Part shown: positions 54,372-63,090 of the stretch, piece by piece
Numbering within the stretch: the stretch's first letter is position 1
How the letters are laid out: the number at the start of each line of letters is the position of its first letter
Assembly (NCBI RefSeq): GCF_001428625.1
Contig: NZ_LMIE01000032.1
Span: 283,620-347,619, forward strand
Length of the DNA: 64,000 nt
DNA from: Hydrogenophaga sp. Root209
GTDB lineage: Bacteria > Pseudomonadota > Gammaproteobacteria > Burkholderiales > Burkholderiaceae_C
Direction: 5' to 3'
Notes under the pieces: generated by a model
Databases searched by the model: none
What the model was told of the DNA's origin: nothing
The model's input: only the letters and a program-made list of their open reading frames with translations
Position numbers and translations under genes: made by a program

Positions 54372-55316
54372 TCACGGCTTCTGGGGCTTGACGACCAAAC
54401 GCGCCGGCACATCGGCGGTTCCAGTCGCCGGTGCAGATTCGCTCAACACCTCTCGCAGCCAGACGGCGTGTTCGCCCAGCACCACGCCTCCGCCACCCGT
54501 GCCCGACGCCCGTGGACTTGCGGCAGTGGCACCGAAAGAGATGTTGAAGGTGTTGACGCCGGCGAGATACCACCGACCATCCACGTGCACAAAGGCCGCA
54601 CTGCCCGAGTCGCCGTTGGCCAGCGTTGCCTCGCGATCAAGCCCCAGGGTGCCGTTGGCGGGCACCGCGGGTCCCAGGCGGTTGGCGGCGAGGTCGGGGC
54701 CATCGAAGTCGAACAGGTAGGTCGCGGGGCGCCCGAGGAAGTCGGGAAAGACCAGGTCGGCGCGGTTTTCCCCGGTTGTAAACAGCGTGGTGCTGCCGCC
54801 GTGGCTCACGAGGGTCAGGACGCGCCCCAGCACAGGCCCGGTGAACACGCGTGCGACCGGCATCATCGACGGTGCCGGTGTGGCCAACCGCACGATGGCC
54901 AGATCGGCATGCACGGAGGGATCGCCCGGGCTGTTGTTGGCACTGCTGCCGGTGTAGCCCGGGTGCACCTGCACCAAGGTGCCCGCACTTGTAAACCCCT
55001 CGGCGACCGCGCTGCGAAAGCGGATGTGCGCCGGATTGGCGCCGGCCACCACATGGGCCGCCGTGATCACATGCTGCCGGCCGATCAGGGTGGCACTGAA
55101 CAGCCGTCCGCCCACGTCCAGGCTGCCGACAGCGGCCCAGGCCGGGTCCGCCGGCTCCTCGCTGGGGCCGGCGCCACCGGTGAGCGCATGGGCGAGGCCC
55201 ATGGCCATGCCAACACCGGCGCAAACGCTTCGCCGCAGCCATGCCAGGGAGGCACGGGCACGCTCCGCCCGTCGACCGGCAGTCAACCTGCGCGCACCAC
55301 CATCCAATCGGACCAT
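54372..55316 (-). CDS. Trypsin-like serine protease
   Basis: 314 residues from the ATG at 55316 (AGGGG seven bases before); the frame is open to a GTG at 55397. Catalytic triad of the chymotrypsin fold is visible: His88 in VITAAHVV, Asp138 in HADLAIVRL, Ser237 in NGDSGSA. A hydrophobic stretch around residues 32-45 could be a signal or anchor but is weak and preceded by an Arg-rich segment. It may act in the envelope or outside the cell. It lies between the EPS cluster and the PEP-CTERM genes. No PEP-CTERM signal is present. Confidence 0.85.
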   Translation of the reverse strand: MVRLDGGARRLTAGRRAERARASLAWLRRSVCAGVGMAMGLAHALTGGAGPSEEPADPAWAAVGSLDVGGRLFSATLIGRQHVITAAHVVAGANPAHIRFRSAVAEGFTSAGTLVQVHPGYTGSSANNSPGDPSVHADLAIVRLATPAPSMMPVARVFTGPVLGRVLTLVSHGGSTTLFTTGENRADLVFPDFLGRPATYLFDFDGPDLAANRLGPAVPANGTLGLDREATLANGDSGSAAFVHVDGRWYLAGVNTFNISFGATAASPRASGTGGGGVVLGEHAVWLREVLSESAPATGTADVPARLVVKPQKP

Positions 55317-55500
55317 GCCAGCACCCCTACCCAACGCGAAACGAACAAACAACCACGCCAGCCTCCCCGCAAAATCGGAAGCTCGTGGCTGACTCACGTG
55401 GTGACCATACCCAGGCTGGTGTGACTTTGCTATCGCGTGTCAGTCTTTCATTTGTTGGCACCGTCCCGTTGCAATCCCGGGGCGATGAAAGGTGATCACC

Positions 55501-56163
55501 ATGTTCCGTTTGAAAACCCTCTGCCGGACACTGTGCCTGGCCACCGGCCTGATCCTCACGGCTGGCGCCGCCTCTGCGGCCACTCCTCTGTCCGCCCTCG
55601 GTGGCACCTCCACCGATCTGCTCAGTTCGGCTGTGTCATTCAATCCCAAGTGGTTCGACGACGCATCGTCGTTTGCCAGCCGAAGCGCCAGCAGCTTCGA
55701 CCTGAGCTCGATGCTCATGGGCGCTTCCCTGCTGCTGACGCAGCCCGCCAACGTCACATACACGCTGATGGGGTTTGAAGCCGGCTTCAACAACGCTTTC
55801 GTGTCAGGAACTGAACAACTGATCAACCGAAGCGGCTCGACGTCCCAGCTCGGCACATCGATGAGCTTCAGCCATGTCACGGCTTCCCCGCTGGACTTCG
55901 GTTTCCTGTCCAACGGAAGCGGCACGCTGTTCGCCAATGGCAGCTCGCGCACGGGCCTGGTGATGTCCCACGACGGCCAGAGCGCGCTCATCCTGTTCAA
56001 CGACATGTACTCGGGCGACATCGACTTCGACGACATGGTGATCCGTGTGTCGATTTCGGCGGTGCCAGAACCCGAGATGCTGGGCATGCTGCTGGCCGGC
56101 CTGTGCCTGGTCGCAGCAGGTGCGCGGCGTCGTTTGAAGCGCATGGGCACGTTGGCTGTTTGA
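55501..56163 (+). CDS. PEP-CTERM sorting-domain protein 2
   Basis: 220 residues from the ATG at 55501 (AGGTGA ribosome site). Signal peptide cleavage is likely after ASA (about residue 26). The mature region has beta-sandwich-like Ser/Thr/Asn-rich sequence, with LFNDMYSGDIDFDDMVIRVS near the end, a pattern seen in secreted DUF4114-type domains where the aspartates may bind calcium. The C-terminus is the exosortase signal: VPEPEMLGMLLAGLCLVAAG and ARRRLKR. It should be processed by XrtB. It is divergent from the protease gene and convergent with PEP-CTERM protein 3. Confidence 0.85.
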   Translation: MFRLKTLCRTLCLATGLILTAGAASAATPLSALGGTSTDLLSSAVSFNPKWFDDASSFASRSASSFDLSSMLMGASLLLTQPANVTYTLMGFEAGFNNAFVSGTEQLINRSGSTSQLGTSMSFSHVTASPLDFGFLSNGSGTLFANGSSRTGLVMSHDGQSALILFNDMYSGDIDFDDMVIRVSISAVPEPEMLGMLLAGLCLVAAGARRRLKRMGTLAV

Positions 56164-56173
56164 GATGTGATGC

Positions 56174-56215
56174 GGGCGGCCGGTCTGTTCAGACCGCCGT
56201 CACGCCGCCCTTTTT
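56174..56215 (+). terminator. Intrinsic terminator after PEP-CTERM protein 2
   Basis: An inner hairpin CGGTCT-GTTC-AGACCG (56181-56196) and an outer arm GGGCGG (56174-56179) pairing with CCGCCC (56205-56210), followed directly by TTTTT. It overlaps the end of the convergent PEP-CTERM protein 3 gene and may also slow that transcript. Confidence 0.55.
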
Positions 56216-56956
56216 CTGGCGGCGGCGGATGTAACCCCCCATCAGTCCGAGGCCGGCCAGCATCAGTGCATAGGTCTCGGGTTCGGGCACGGCACTCACG
56301 CTCACGTTGTCGATGCGCAGCTCGCTGGTGCCCAGGTAATCACCAATGTCGGCGACGCCAATGACGAGCGACACCGCGCCGTCGCTGGCAGCGGTGTAGG
56401 TGTAGCTGTTCTCGGTGAACACCCAGCTGGCCGCGCCGAAGTCACCGAAATTCCCGGTGAAGCTGCTGACCAGAGGGCTGCTGGCGGTGTTCACGAAGCT
56501 GACCACGGTGTCGTTGATGGCAATGAAGCCGAAGTCGGCATTGGCCGTGTCGGACGACAGGAAAGCCCAGTCGAACTTGACGGTGATCTGCTGTCCGGCG
56601 GTGGCCATGAAACTCTGGCGCAGGGCCGAACCTTCGTATGCGAAGCCACCGATGTCCAGTGAGCCCACGGCCACACCGGCCAGGTTGTTGTTGAAAGAGA
56701 AATCAACCGCTGCGGTGCCCGAATTGTTGTTGAAGCCGGCGCCCAGGGGAGCGTCGTCCTCATAGTCGAGCGAGGCGGTGGACAGGATGCCGATCTTGCG
56801 GCCGCTGGTGGTGACGAGCACATCACCATCGGTCGACCAGTTGGTCAGGCCGGATTCGAAGCTGCCGTTCTGAAATGTGGTGCTTTGGGCCATGGCCGAA
56901 GCGCTGGCCAGTGCAAACACGGCGGTGGCAGCCAGGCTGCGAGGGATCGATTTCAT
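56189..56956 (-). CDS. PEP-CTERM sorting-domain protein 3
   Basis: 255 residues. Signal peptide cleavage is likely after AMA (residue 23). The mature sequence opens QSTTFQNGSFESGLTNWSTD, the start of a jelly-roll carbohydrate-binding-type module (NGSFE...W) common in PEP-CTERM proteins. It ends in VPEPETYALMLAGLGLMGGY and IRRR. It lies 35 bases downstream of the 5'-nucleotidase gene on the same strand, so it is probably the third gene of the nuclease operon. Confidence 0.85.
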   Translation of the reverse strand: MKSIPRSLAATAVFALASASAMAQSTTFQNGSFESGLTNWSTDGDVLVTTSGRKIGILSTASLDYEDDAPLGAGFNNNSGTAAVDFSFNNNLAGVAVGSLDIGGFAYEGSALRQSFMATAGQQITVKFDWAFLSSDTANADFGFIAINDTVVSFVNTASSPLVSSFTGNFGDFGAASWVFTENSYTYTAASDGAVSLVIGVADIGDYLGTSELRIDNVSVSAVPEPETYALMLAGLGLMGGYIRRRQKKGGVTAV

Positions 56957-56991
56957 GGGAGGCCTTTGTTGAATGAGGAAGGATCAAGGAT

Positions 56992-59325
56992 TCAGGGAAC
57001 GACAGGGGCCACCAGATCACGACCAGGCGCCATCTGCGCAGCGGTCAGACCTTTGAGCAGGACGAAAGGACGCGCCACGGCGGGGCCGGTGGAGCCGTCG
57101 GTGTCAAGGGACAACTGCACGCCACCGATCACGTCGAAGAACGTCACATGGCCGCTGGCCACACCGTTGCCGGCCACGCCCAGGCTGCCCAGCAGCGGAG
57201 TGAGGTCGAGCTTGTCGGCATAAGGCGTGAAGTCGGTGATGGTGTCGCCGGCATCGCGGGTGCTGGTGAAGCGGAAGACGTCACCGCCAGCCCCACCCGT
57301 GAGCATGTCGGCACCGGCGCCGCCGATGATGATGTCGTCCCCTGCGGTGCCCACCAACGTGTCGCGGCTGGTGGTACCGGCGCGCGTGACGCCGGGGGTG
57401 GCCCTGGCGACGGCAGCATCGATCAAGCGACCATATGAGTCGAACGCGTTTTCTTCGCCGTACATGTTCACGGTGATTTCGTCGCCATCGGCCGGGCTCA
57501 CGCGCTGCAGGCCACCTGCTGCTTTTGGCGCCTTGATGAAGTTCGCCAGTGCTTCCTGGTAGGTGATGGTGTTGACCGTGTTGTTGAACACCACGTTGTT
57601 GGCCGCGAAGGGGTAACCGTCGCCACCGTTGGCGGTGAAGTCGATGGTTGCGAAGGAGAAGACACGCGGCGACACGACCACACCGTTGTCGACCAGCAAG
57701 GTGCCGTCGTTGAGCTTGATGTTCCGGATGCGCTCGCCCGTGCCCAGCGTGGAGCGGGCCGTGCGGGTGGTGTCGTACGTCACCTGCATGCCGGAGATCT
57801 GGGCGAAGCGGCCTTGTGCCGAGCCACCGGGCGTGGACGCGGCCACGGAGTGCTCCATCAGATCCTTGAGCTGTGCCGCATTCATGGCCGGTGCGGTCTT
57901 CACCAGGTTGGTGAAGGGCAGCACGTTGAAGGTGTCACCGGTGGTGACGTTGCCCGGGCCGGCAATGCTGGTGCGGATCCCGCCGCCGTTCTGGATGGCC
58001 ACTTCGGCGCCACCGGCAAAGCGCATCGCGTCGGCCACGAGGTTGCCCAGGCCGGTGTCGGCGTTGCGCACGCCTTCGGTGTATTCGCATGGCAGCGGCG
58101 TGCAGGCCACGTGGGTGGGACCGTTGAGCTTGGTGGCGGTCGTGCCGATGATCTCGGCGTTGAGGGCCGCAATGAAGCTGGAGACCGGCGTGATCACCGA
58201 AGCCTGCAGGGCGGGGTCGCCGCTGACGCGGTCGGGATCGGCGGCAGCACCGGAGACGCGGATCATGCGGGTGGCAAGCACGGCGGCCACCGCGCCGGTG
58301 GTGTCATCGATGTCGAGCTGGACTTCACCCACGTAGCGGTTGCCGAAGTGACCGGTGACCATGGGCACGGGTTTGCCGGTGGCGTCGTTGCGGTAGGTGG
58401 GATGGGTGCTGTAGGACGGCGCCACGCCGCCGTTGATCAGCAGGTCATCCGTGTCGACCATCAGTTCGTGTCCACCGCCCGAAATGACCATGTCCACGCC
58501 GCTCAGGGCAGGGATCATCACATCGAGTTCGTTGGCGGAATTCTGCAGGTGGCTCATCACGATGATGGCGGTCACCCCCTGGTTGTTCCTCAGATCGTCG
58601 ATCTCGGCCTGCACCAGCGGCAACAGCGCCTGGATGTTCTGCAACTCGCTGTTGCTGGAGCTCCAGTTTTTCATGATGCCGACCGGTGGGGATGAAATGC
58701 TGGGCAGCAGGGGCGTGGTCACGCCGATCACGCCAACCTTCTTGCCCGCCGCGGTGGTGAGGATCTTGGAGGCGCGCACCTTTTGCTGGGCGGCCAGATT
58801 GGCCAGCGCAGGGGTGACGCTGAAGTCAAGATTCACCGACAGGTAGGTGGTGCCCGAGACCTCGGCGAAGCGCGCTGCCACCGGGCCGGTGCTGTCGAGG
58901 TCGAACTCATGGTTGCCGAAGGTGGTTGCATCGATGCCGATGGCGCGGTTGGCGATGGCGTCGTAGAAGTCCTGGCCACCGTCGGCCGCTGCCGTGGCGA
59001 GGTTGGTGAAGCTGGCGGTCAGGCGCGGGCCGGGCAGGAACGAGTCGCCGGCGTTGAGCGTGATCACAGTGCTGCCCGCGGTGGCGGCAGCGGCCTTGCG
59101 GGCTGCAACCACACTGGCCAGGCGGTCGATGCCGCCATAGAACGAGATCGCCTGCGCGGCGTCGTTGCGCAGGTTGCCCTGAGCCGACAACAACCACGAC
59201 TCCTGGTCACCGATGTGCAGCACGGTCAGGGTTTCGGCCCAGGCGGCGTTGAAGCCGCTGGCCAGGGCGAGCGAGACCGCGAGGGTGCAGGCGCTGCGGC
59301 GCAAGGGGCTGCGGGTTGTTTTCAT
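56992..59325 (-). CDS. 5'-nucleotidase-like secreted metallophosphatase with RTX-like C-terminus
   Basis: 777 residues. Signal peptide (AWA|ETL, about residue 30). Metallophosphatase domain (about 32-310) with NAGDSFLPG, FGNHEFD, MSHLQ and GGHEL metal-site motifs, then a 5'-nucleotidase C-terminal domain (about 390-610, IQNGGGIR and FNVLPFTN). The first metal motif is GDQES rather than the usual NDxHG. The last 125 residues hold a short RTX-type glycine/aspartate repeat (GTAGDDIIIGGAGADMLTGG) and a beta module. It should release phosphate from nucleotides outside the cell. A related C-module is on the nuclease encoded 53 bases upstream. Confidence 0.87.
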   Translation of the reverse strand: MKTTRSPLRRSACTLAVSLALASGFNAAWAETLTVLHIGDQESWLLSAQGNLRNDAAQAISFYGGIDRLASVVAARKAAAATAGSTVITLNAGDSFLPGPRLTASFTNLATAAADGGQDFYDAIANRAIGIDATTFGNHEFDLDSTGPVAARFAEVSGTTYLSVNLDFSVTPALANLAAQQKVRASKILTTAAGKKVGVIGVTTPLLPSISSPPVGIMKNWSSSNSELQNIQALLPLVQAEIDDLRNNQGVTAIIVMSHLQNSANELDVMIPALSGVDMVISGGGHELMVDTDDLLINGGVAPSYSTHPTYRNDATGKPVPMVTGHFGNRYVGEVQLDIDDTTGAVAAVLATRMIRVSGAAADPDRVSGDPALQASVITPVSSFIAALNAEIIGTTATKLNGPTHVACTPLPCEYTEGVRNADTGLGNLVADAMRFAGGAEVAIQNGGGIRTSIAGPGNVTTGDTFNVLPFTNLVKTAPAMNAAQLKDLMEHSVAASTPGGSAQGRFAQISGMQVTYDTTRTARSTLGTGERIRNIKLNDGTLLVDNGVVVSPRVFSFATIDFTANGGDGYPFAANNVVFNNTVNTITYQEALANFIKAPKAAGGLQRVSPADGDEITVNMYGEENAFDSYGRLIDAAVARATPGVTRAGTTSRDTLVGTAGDDIIIGGAGADMLTGGAGGDVFRFTSTRDAGDTITDFTPYADKLDLTPLLGSLGVAGNGVASGHVTFFDVIGGVQLSLDTDGSTGPAVARPFVLLKGLTAAQMAPGRDLVAPVVP

Positions 59326-59378
59326 GAGTAGGAGGCTCCGGGTTGGTGTTCAGGTGAGTTGGAATGGGTGCGGTCGGG

Positions 59379-62300
59379 TCACAGGCCGAGGTCGCGTGTC
59401 GGCACGATCTGGGCGGCCGATACGTTGCTGAGCGTGAGCAATGGCCGGCTCACGGCAGGACCGGCGTTGCCATCGGTATCGATCTGCACGACCAGCCCGG
59501 CGGCGCTGTCGACCAGCCGCACGATGCCGTCGGCGATGGCGTTGCTGCCGATGTAGCCAATGCCCTGCAGCAGTGCGCTGATGTCGATGCGATCGGTGGC
59601 CGGCGCAAAGTCGGTGATGCGGTCGGCGGCATCGCGGATGCTGGTGTAGATGAAGGTGTCGGCTCCGGCGTTGCCGGTGATCACGTCGGCGCCAGCGCCA
59701 CCGGTGATGCGGTCATCGCCGGGTGTACCCACCAGCGTGTCGCGACCCGTTGTTCCCTGCAAGGACTTGACCAGCGACAGGCCCAGCAGGACGGCGTCGT
59801 GATCGGAGGAGCGGTACACCGTGGCCGTGTAGTAGTCGGGGCCGCAGGTGGCGCAGGCTGGCTGCTTGAACTCGAGGTTGTAGTCAATGATCGACGGCTC
59901 GTCCGCATTGATGTGCCAGTGCACCGCGCCCGTGACCAGGGGGCTCAGGCTGGCGGTGGTCAGACCATGGTCGAGGTAACCCACCTCACCGTCGAACACA
60001 TACGAGTAGCTGTCGGCGCCGCGCCGGGCAATTTCGTCCACCAGGCCTTGGGCCGCCAGTTCGAGGATCGGGTCTTCCTTGCCGTAGGCGTTGAGGTCAC
60101 CCACCACCACCACATCGGCGTCGATCGCCTTCAAGGTTTCGACGAAGGTGCCCAGGGCACGGGCCTGATCCAAGCGGGTGGCGTTGAAACACCCCTGGCC
60201 ATCGCCCACGTCCAGATCGGCAGCGTCCGAACCGGCTGCGCAACCCTTGGACTTGAAGTGGTTGACCACGACGGAGAACCGTTCGCCGTTGGCTGCGGCA
60301 AAAGTCTGCGCCAGCGGCGGACGGTTGTGCACCGGGTCGGTGTCGCTGCGGGCCTGGCCCACCAGACTCAGACGGCCGGGCTTGTAGATCATGGCCACGC
60401 GGATCGCGTCGGTGCCGGCACCGCCCACAGGCATGGCGACGGTGGCGTAGGCGCCGGCGCCGGCCACGGCGTTCAAGCCGTTGACCAGGTCCTGCGCGGC
60501 CGTGTTGCCGTTGTTCTCGATTTCCATCAGGCCCACCACATCGGCGTTGAGGCCGAGGATGGCGGGAATGATCTTGTTGCGCTGGCGCTGGAACTCGGCA
60601 GCGCTGTCGGCACCGCGGCAGTCGGATCGGGTGCCGGTGGGGTAGCAGCTGGCACCGGACTGGTCGATGGTCGTGAAGTAGTTCAACACGTTGAAGCTGC
60701 CCACACGCACATTGCCGCCCACCGCGGGTGGCGTGGCCAGGCGCGGATTGGCGCGGGTGAACACGACGGTCTCGGTCGGGTGGATCTTGTAATCGCTCAG
60801 GCCGTCGGTGTTGTTGGTCGCCAGTCCGTAGTCGATGACACCGGTGATGCCGCCCGGCAAGGTGTCGCCGGCGCGCAGTGTGTTGTCGGCACCGATATAG
60901 GGCGTGGGATTGGGGTTCTGGAGGCTGGTGCCGTCGTCCAGGATGATGCGACGGCGTGCGTTCTCGTCGGCCAGCGCGATCGCTTCGACCGAGCCGGCCG
61001 GGTGCGCGTTCGTGGGCTTGATGAGGCGACCGTCGGCGCCCAGGGTCACCTGCCCGTATCGGCCCTGGAAGAAGTTCTGCGCCGCAGTCAGGGGCGTCTG
61101 GATGTAGAGCAGCATGCCCTCGTAGCGTTCGAGTTCACCTTCGACCACCTCGGGCAGCGTGATGACGGTGGGAGAGATGCTGTTGCCGCTGGAGACCACG
61201 CTGATCACGGGCGAGGTGAGTTGCGTCACGGGCTTGTAAGCCGCATTGACGCCGGTGGGTGCAAATTCACCCACCGTGCCGCTCACGCGCACATCCTGGC
61301 CCACCGCCACCGTGGGCGCGACACTGGTGAAAACGAAGATGCCATCGGAGGTGGCGGCATCGCCGTCGCCCAGCGGGTCCTGCATGTAGAAGCCGTTGTT
61401 GAGCAGCTTGGTGACCACGCCCTGCGTCGCGACGGTCTGCCCCACACGCGGACTGATGTCGCCGCTGCCCTGAATCTGGGGGATGCTCACGACACCATTG
61501 ACCGTGACGGTGAAGTCACAGGCGACCGATTGCAGCTCGTTGTTGGTGAACGTGATCTGCACCGGATAGGTGCCCACGGGCACGCTGCCATCGACCTGCA
61601 CCGACGTTGTCGCCTCGCCGCCATCGCTGGTGGCCGAGCTCACCGGACCCAGGGAGACACCGGCCACCGCGGTGCTGGTCAGGCTGGCGCCATTGACCAC
61701 GCTGTCGGCGTCGGTGGCGCTCAGGTTGACCACACCACCCACACCCGAGTCGAACACCGCAGGGGCCGGACAAGTGGCGGAGATCGGCAGATTGACGCCG
61801 CCGCCCAGCGGCGAGCCCGTGATGGCGATGTCGTCGATGCCGATCCATTCGTCAGAGCCCGCCGCATCGGTTGTGATGATGCGAACCTGCACTTCGGACT
61901 GGTTGTCGGCAGCGGCCGGCAGGACCACCGACACAGGGAAGATCGCACCCGTCAGGCTGGGGCCCTGGCTGGCATCGGCCACGAAGCCGGCCGGCAGGTT
62001 GATGAAGTTGCCACTGTTGCCAACCCGGTATTGCAGCGCAACGGGCTGGATCGCGTTGTCGGCGGCGCCGTCCACATCGCGCAGCGCGTAGCTCACCTGC
62101 ACGGCCTGCTGTCCGCTCGTGTTGAGGTGGATGACGATGTGAGGGGCCTTGGCCGTGCCCGAGCCTGCGAGCGCCAGCGTCGGCTTGGCGATGGCGAACT
62201 CCGTCACACCGCCGGTGGTGAAGGTGTTGGGATTGCTCTGATTGGCGTTGACATCGACCACGGGGGTGCCGACCCCGACAACCGTCTGGGGGTCGACGCC

Positions 62301-62534
62301 CGTGCCGCCTGCCAGGCCATCTCCGCGGTATCCAACGATGCCTGCAACGCCAGTCCAGTTGTCGCTCACCGAAATGAGACCGGCGTTGCTCCAGTCCTGG
62401 GAGAACGGAAGGGCTTGGGGAACCGAGTCCGCCCAGGCAGGAAATGCCGACAACACGCCCAAGGCCACCAGGCAGGCAGAAAGACGCTGGGGAGCCAGCG
62501 ACAGGCGGGGGGTGGTCGTGCGCAAAGTGGTCAT
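59379..62534 (-). CDS. ExeM/NucH-type extracellular nuclease with RTX-like C-terminus
   Basis: 1051 residues from MTTLRTTTPRL (an ATG two codons earlier at 62540 is equally possible; no clear ribosome site). Signal peptide to about residue 36 (AWA|DSV). A beta-rich region comes first, then an Ig-like part and an OB-fold region (about 355-480, SPRVGQTVATQGVVTKLLNN). The endonuclease/exonuclease/phosphatase domain (about 605-920) has RVGSFNVLNYF, LMEIENNG, VVNHFKSKGC, VVVGDLNAYGKEDP and SSDHDAVLLG, so the catalytic set looks complete. The C-terminus has RTX repeats (GTPGDDRITGGAGADVITGN) and a module shared with the downstream nucleotidase. It should degrade extracellular DNA. Confidence 0.92.
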   Translation of the reverse strand: MTTLRTTTPRLSLAPQRLSACLVALGVLSAFPAWADSVPQALPFSQDWSNAGLISVSDNWTGVAGIVGYRGDGLAGGTGVDPQTVVGVGTPVVDVNANQSNPNTFTTGGVTEFAIAKPTLALAGSGTAKAPHIVIHLNTSGQQAVQVSYALRDVDGAADNAIQPVALQYRVGNSGNFINLPAGFVADASQGPSLTGAIFPVSVVLPAAADNQSEVQVRIITTDAAGSDEWIGIDDIAITGSPLGGGVNLPISATCPAPAVFDSGVGGVVNLSATDADSVVNGASLTSTAVAGVSLGPVSSATSDGGEATTSVQVDGSVPVGTYPVQITFTNNELQSVACDFTVTVNGVVSIPQIQGSGDISPRVGQTVATQGVVTKLLNNGFYMQDPLGDGDAATSDGIFVFTSVAPTVAVGQDVRVSGTVGEFAPTGVNAAYKPVTQLTSPVISVVSSGNSISPTVITLPEVVEGELERYEGMLLYIQTPLTAAQNFFQGRYGQVTLGADGRLIKPTNAHPAGSVEAIALADENARRRIILDDGTSLQNPNPTPYIGADNTLRAGDTLPGGITGVIDYGLATNNTDGLSDYKIHPTETVVFTRANPRLATPPAVGGNVRVGSFNVLNYFTTIDQSGASCYPTGTRSDCRGADSAAEFQRQRNKIIPAILGLNADVVGLMEIENNGNTAAQDLVNGLNAVAGAGAYATVAMPVGGAGTDAIRVAMIYKPGRLSLVGQARSDTDPVHNRPPLAQTFAAANGERFSVVVNHFKSKGCAAGSDAADLDVGDGQGCFNATRLDQARALGTFVETLKAIDADVVVVGDLNAYGKEDPILELAAQGLVDEIARRGADSYSYVFDGEVGYLDHGLTTASLSPLVTGAVHWHINADEPSIIDYNLEFKQPACATCGPDYYTATVYRSSDHDAVLLGLSLVKSLQGTTGRDTLVGTPGDDRITGGAGADVITGNAGADTFIYTSIRDAADRITDFAPATDRIDISALLQGIGYIGSNAIADGIVRLVDSAAGLVVQIDTDGNAGPAVSRPLLTLSNVSAAQIVPTRDLGL

Positions 62535-62641
62535 GAGCATTGTTTCGTTGGGAGAATTCGGAGGCGAGCAATGCAACGCCGATGTGCGTTGGATCATGCA
62601 GAGCGTCGATCACGAGATTGCGATCTCCCACCCCTGCTTTA

Positions 62642-62659
62642 CTGGTCCGAACGGATCAC
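62642..62659. promoter_or_regulatory. Candidate operator, site D
   Basis: CTGGTCCGAACGGATCAC with the exact core TCCGAACGGA (62646-62655). It lies about 110 bases upstream of the nuclease start in the 284-base intergenic region 62541-62824, where nothing else was recognised. It is nearly identical to site C at the other end of the window. Confidence 0.55.
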
Positions 62660-62824
62660 GAGTTCCTGCCCGGTTGAACTTTCTTCACTTCCCGGATGTG
62701 GCGTGCCGCGGATGGAGCCGATGCGACGGCCACGGCTGGACCCGGTCTAGCAACCAGACGCGATGAAACAGAAATAGGGAGCGGCAGGAGGCTGGCTCGC
62801 CCAACCGGAGAGTGGGGCTGTCCG

Positions 62825-63058
62825 CTATTGGGGAGATCGATCGGAGAACATGATTTCGCGCCGACCGTTGTGCGTGACGCGCCCCAGCAAACCGCCATCC
62901 AGTGCGGGCGATGCGAGCAGCCAGATGCCGGGCTCAACCCCCAGCAAGGCGTCCAGCGGCCGCTGGCCCGGGTGGACATCGAGGATGCCCATGTAGGCGT
63001 CATCGGCGGTGGGATGCAACATCTCCAGATGCGCAAGCCGATTTTTGAAAGAGTCCAT
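62825..63058 (-). CDS. Small hypothetical protein
   Basis: 77 residues, MDSFKNRLAHLEMLHPTADD onward, preceded by AGGA at a good distance from the ATG. It has no signal peptide, membrane helix or known motif. The sequence is not low-complexity and ends in a normal stop. It is the first gene upstream of the nuclease operon on the same strand. Coding potential is plausible but not proven. Confidence 0.4.
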   Translation of the reverse strand: MDSFKNRLAHLEMLHPTADDAYMGILDVHPGQRPLDALLGVEPGIWLLASPALDGGLLGRVTHNGRREIMFSDRSPQ

Positions 63059-63090
63059 TCCGGGTCCTGTGGGGTGGCGCTTGGGGCCGG

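Noticed and set aside
55454-55475. Sigma-54-like promoter TTGGCAC...TTGCA before PEP-CTERM protein 2
   Set aside because: The GG and GC elements are 14 bases apart instead of 12, so it does not fit the -24/-12 rule.
59364-62750. An 1128-codon open frame on the plus strand opposite the nuclease gene
   Set aside because: High GC content produces long antisense frames; the product is His/Val/Gly/Arg-rich with no domain or signal, whereas the minus strand encodes a full nuclease with all motifs.
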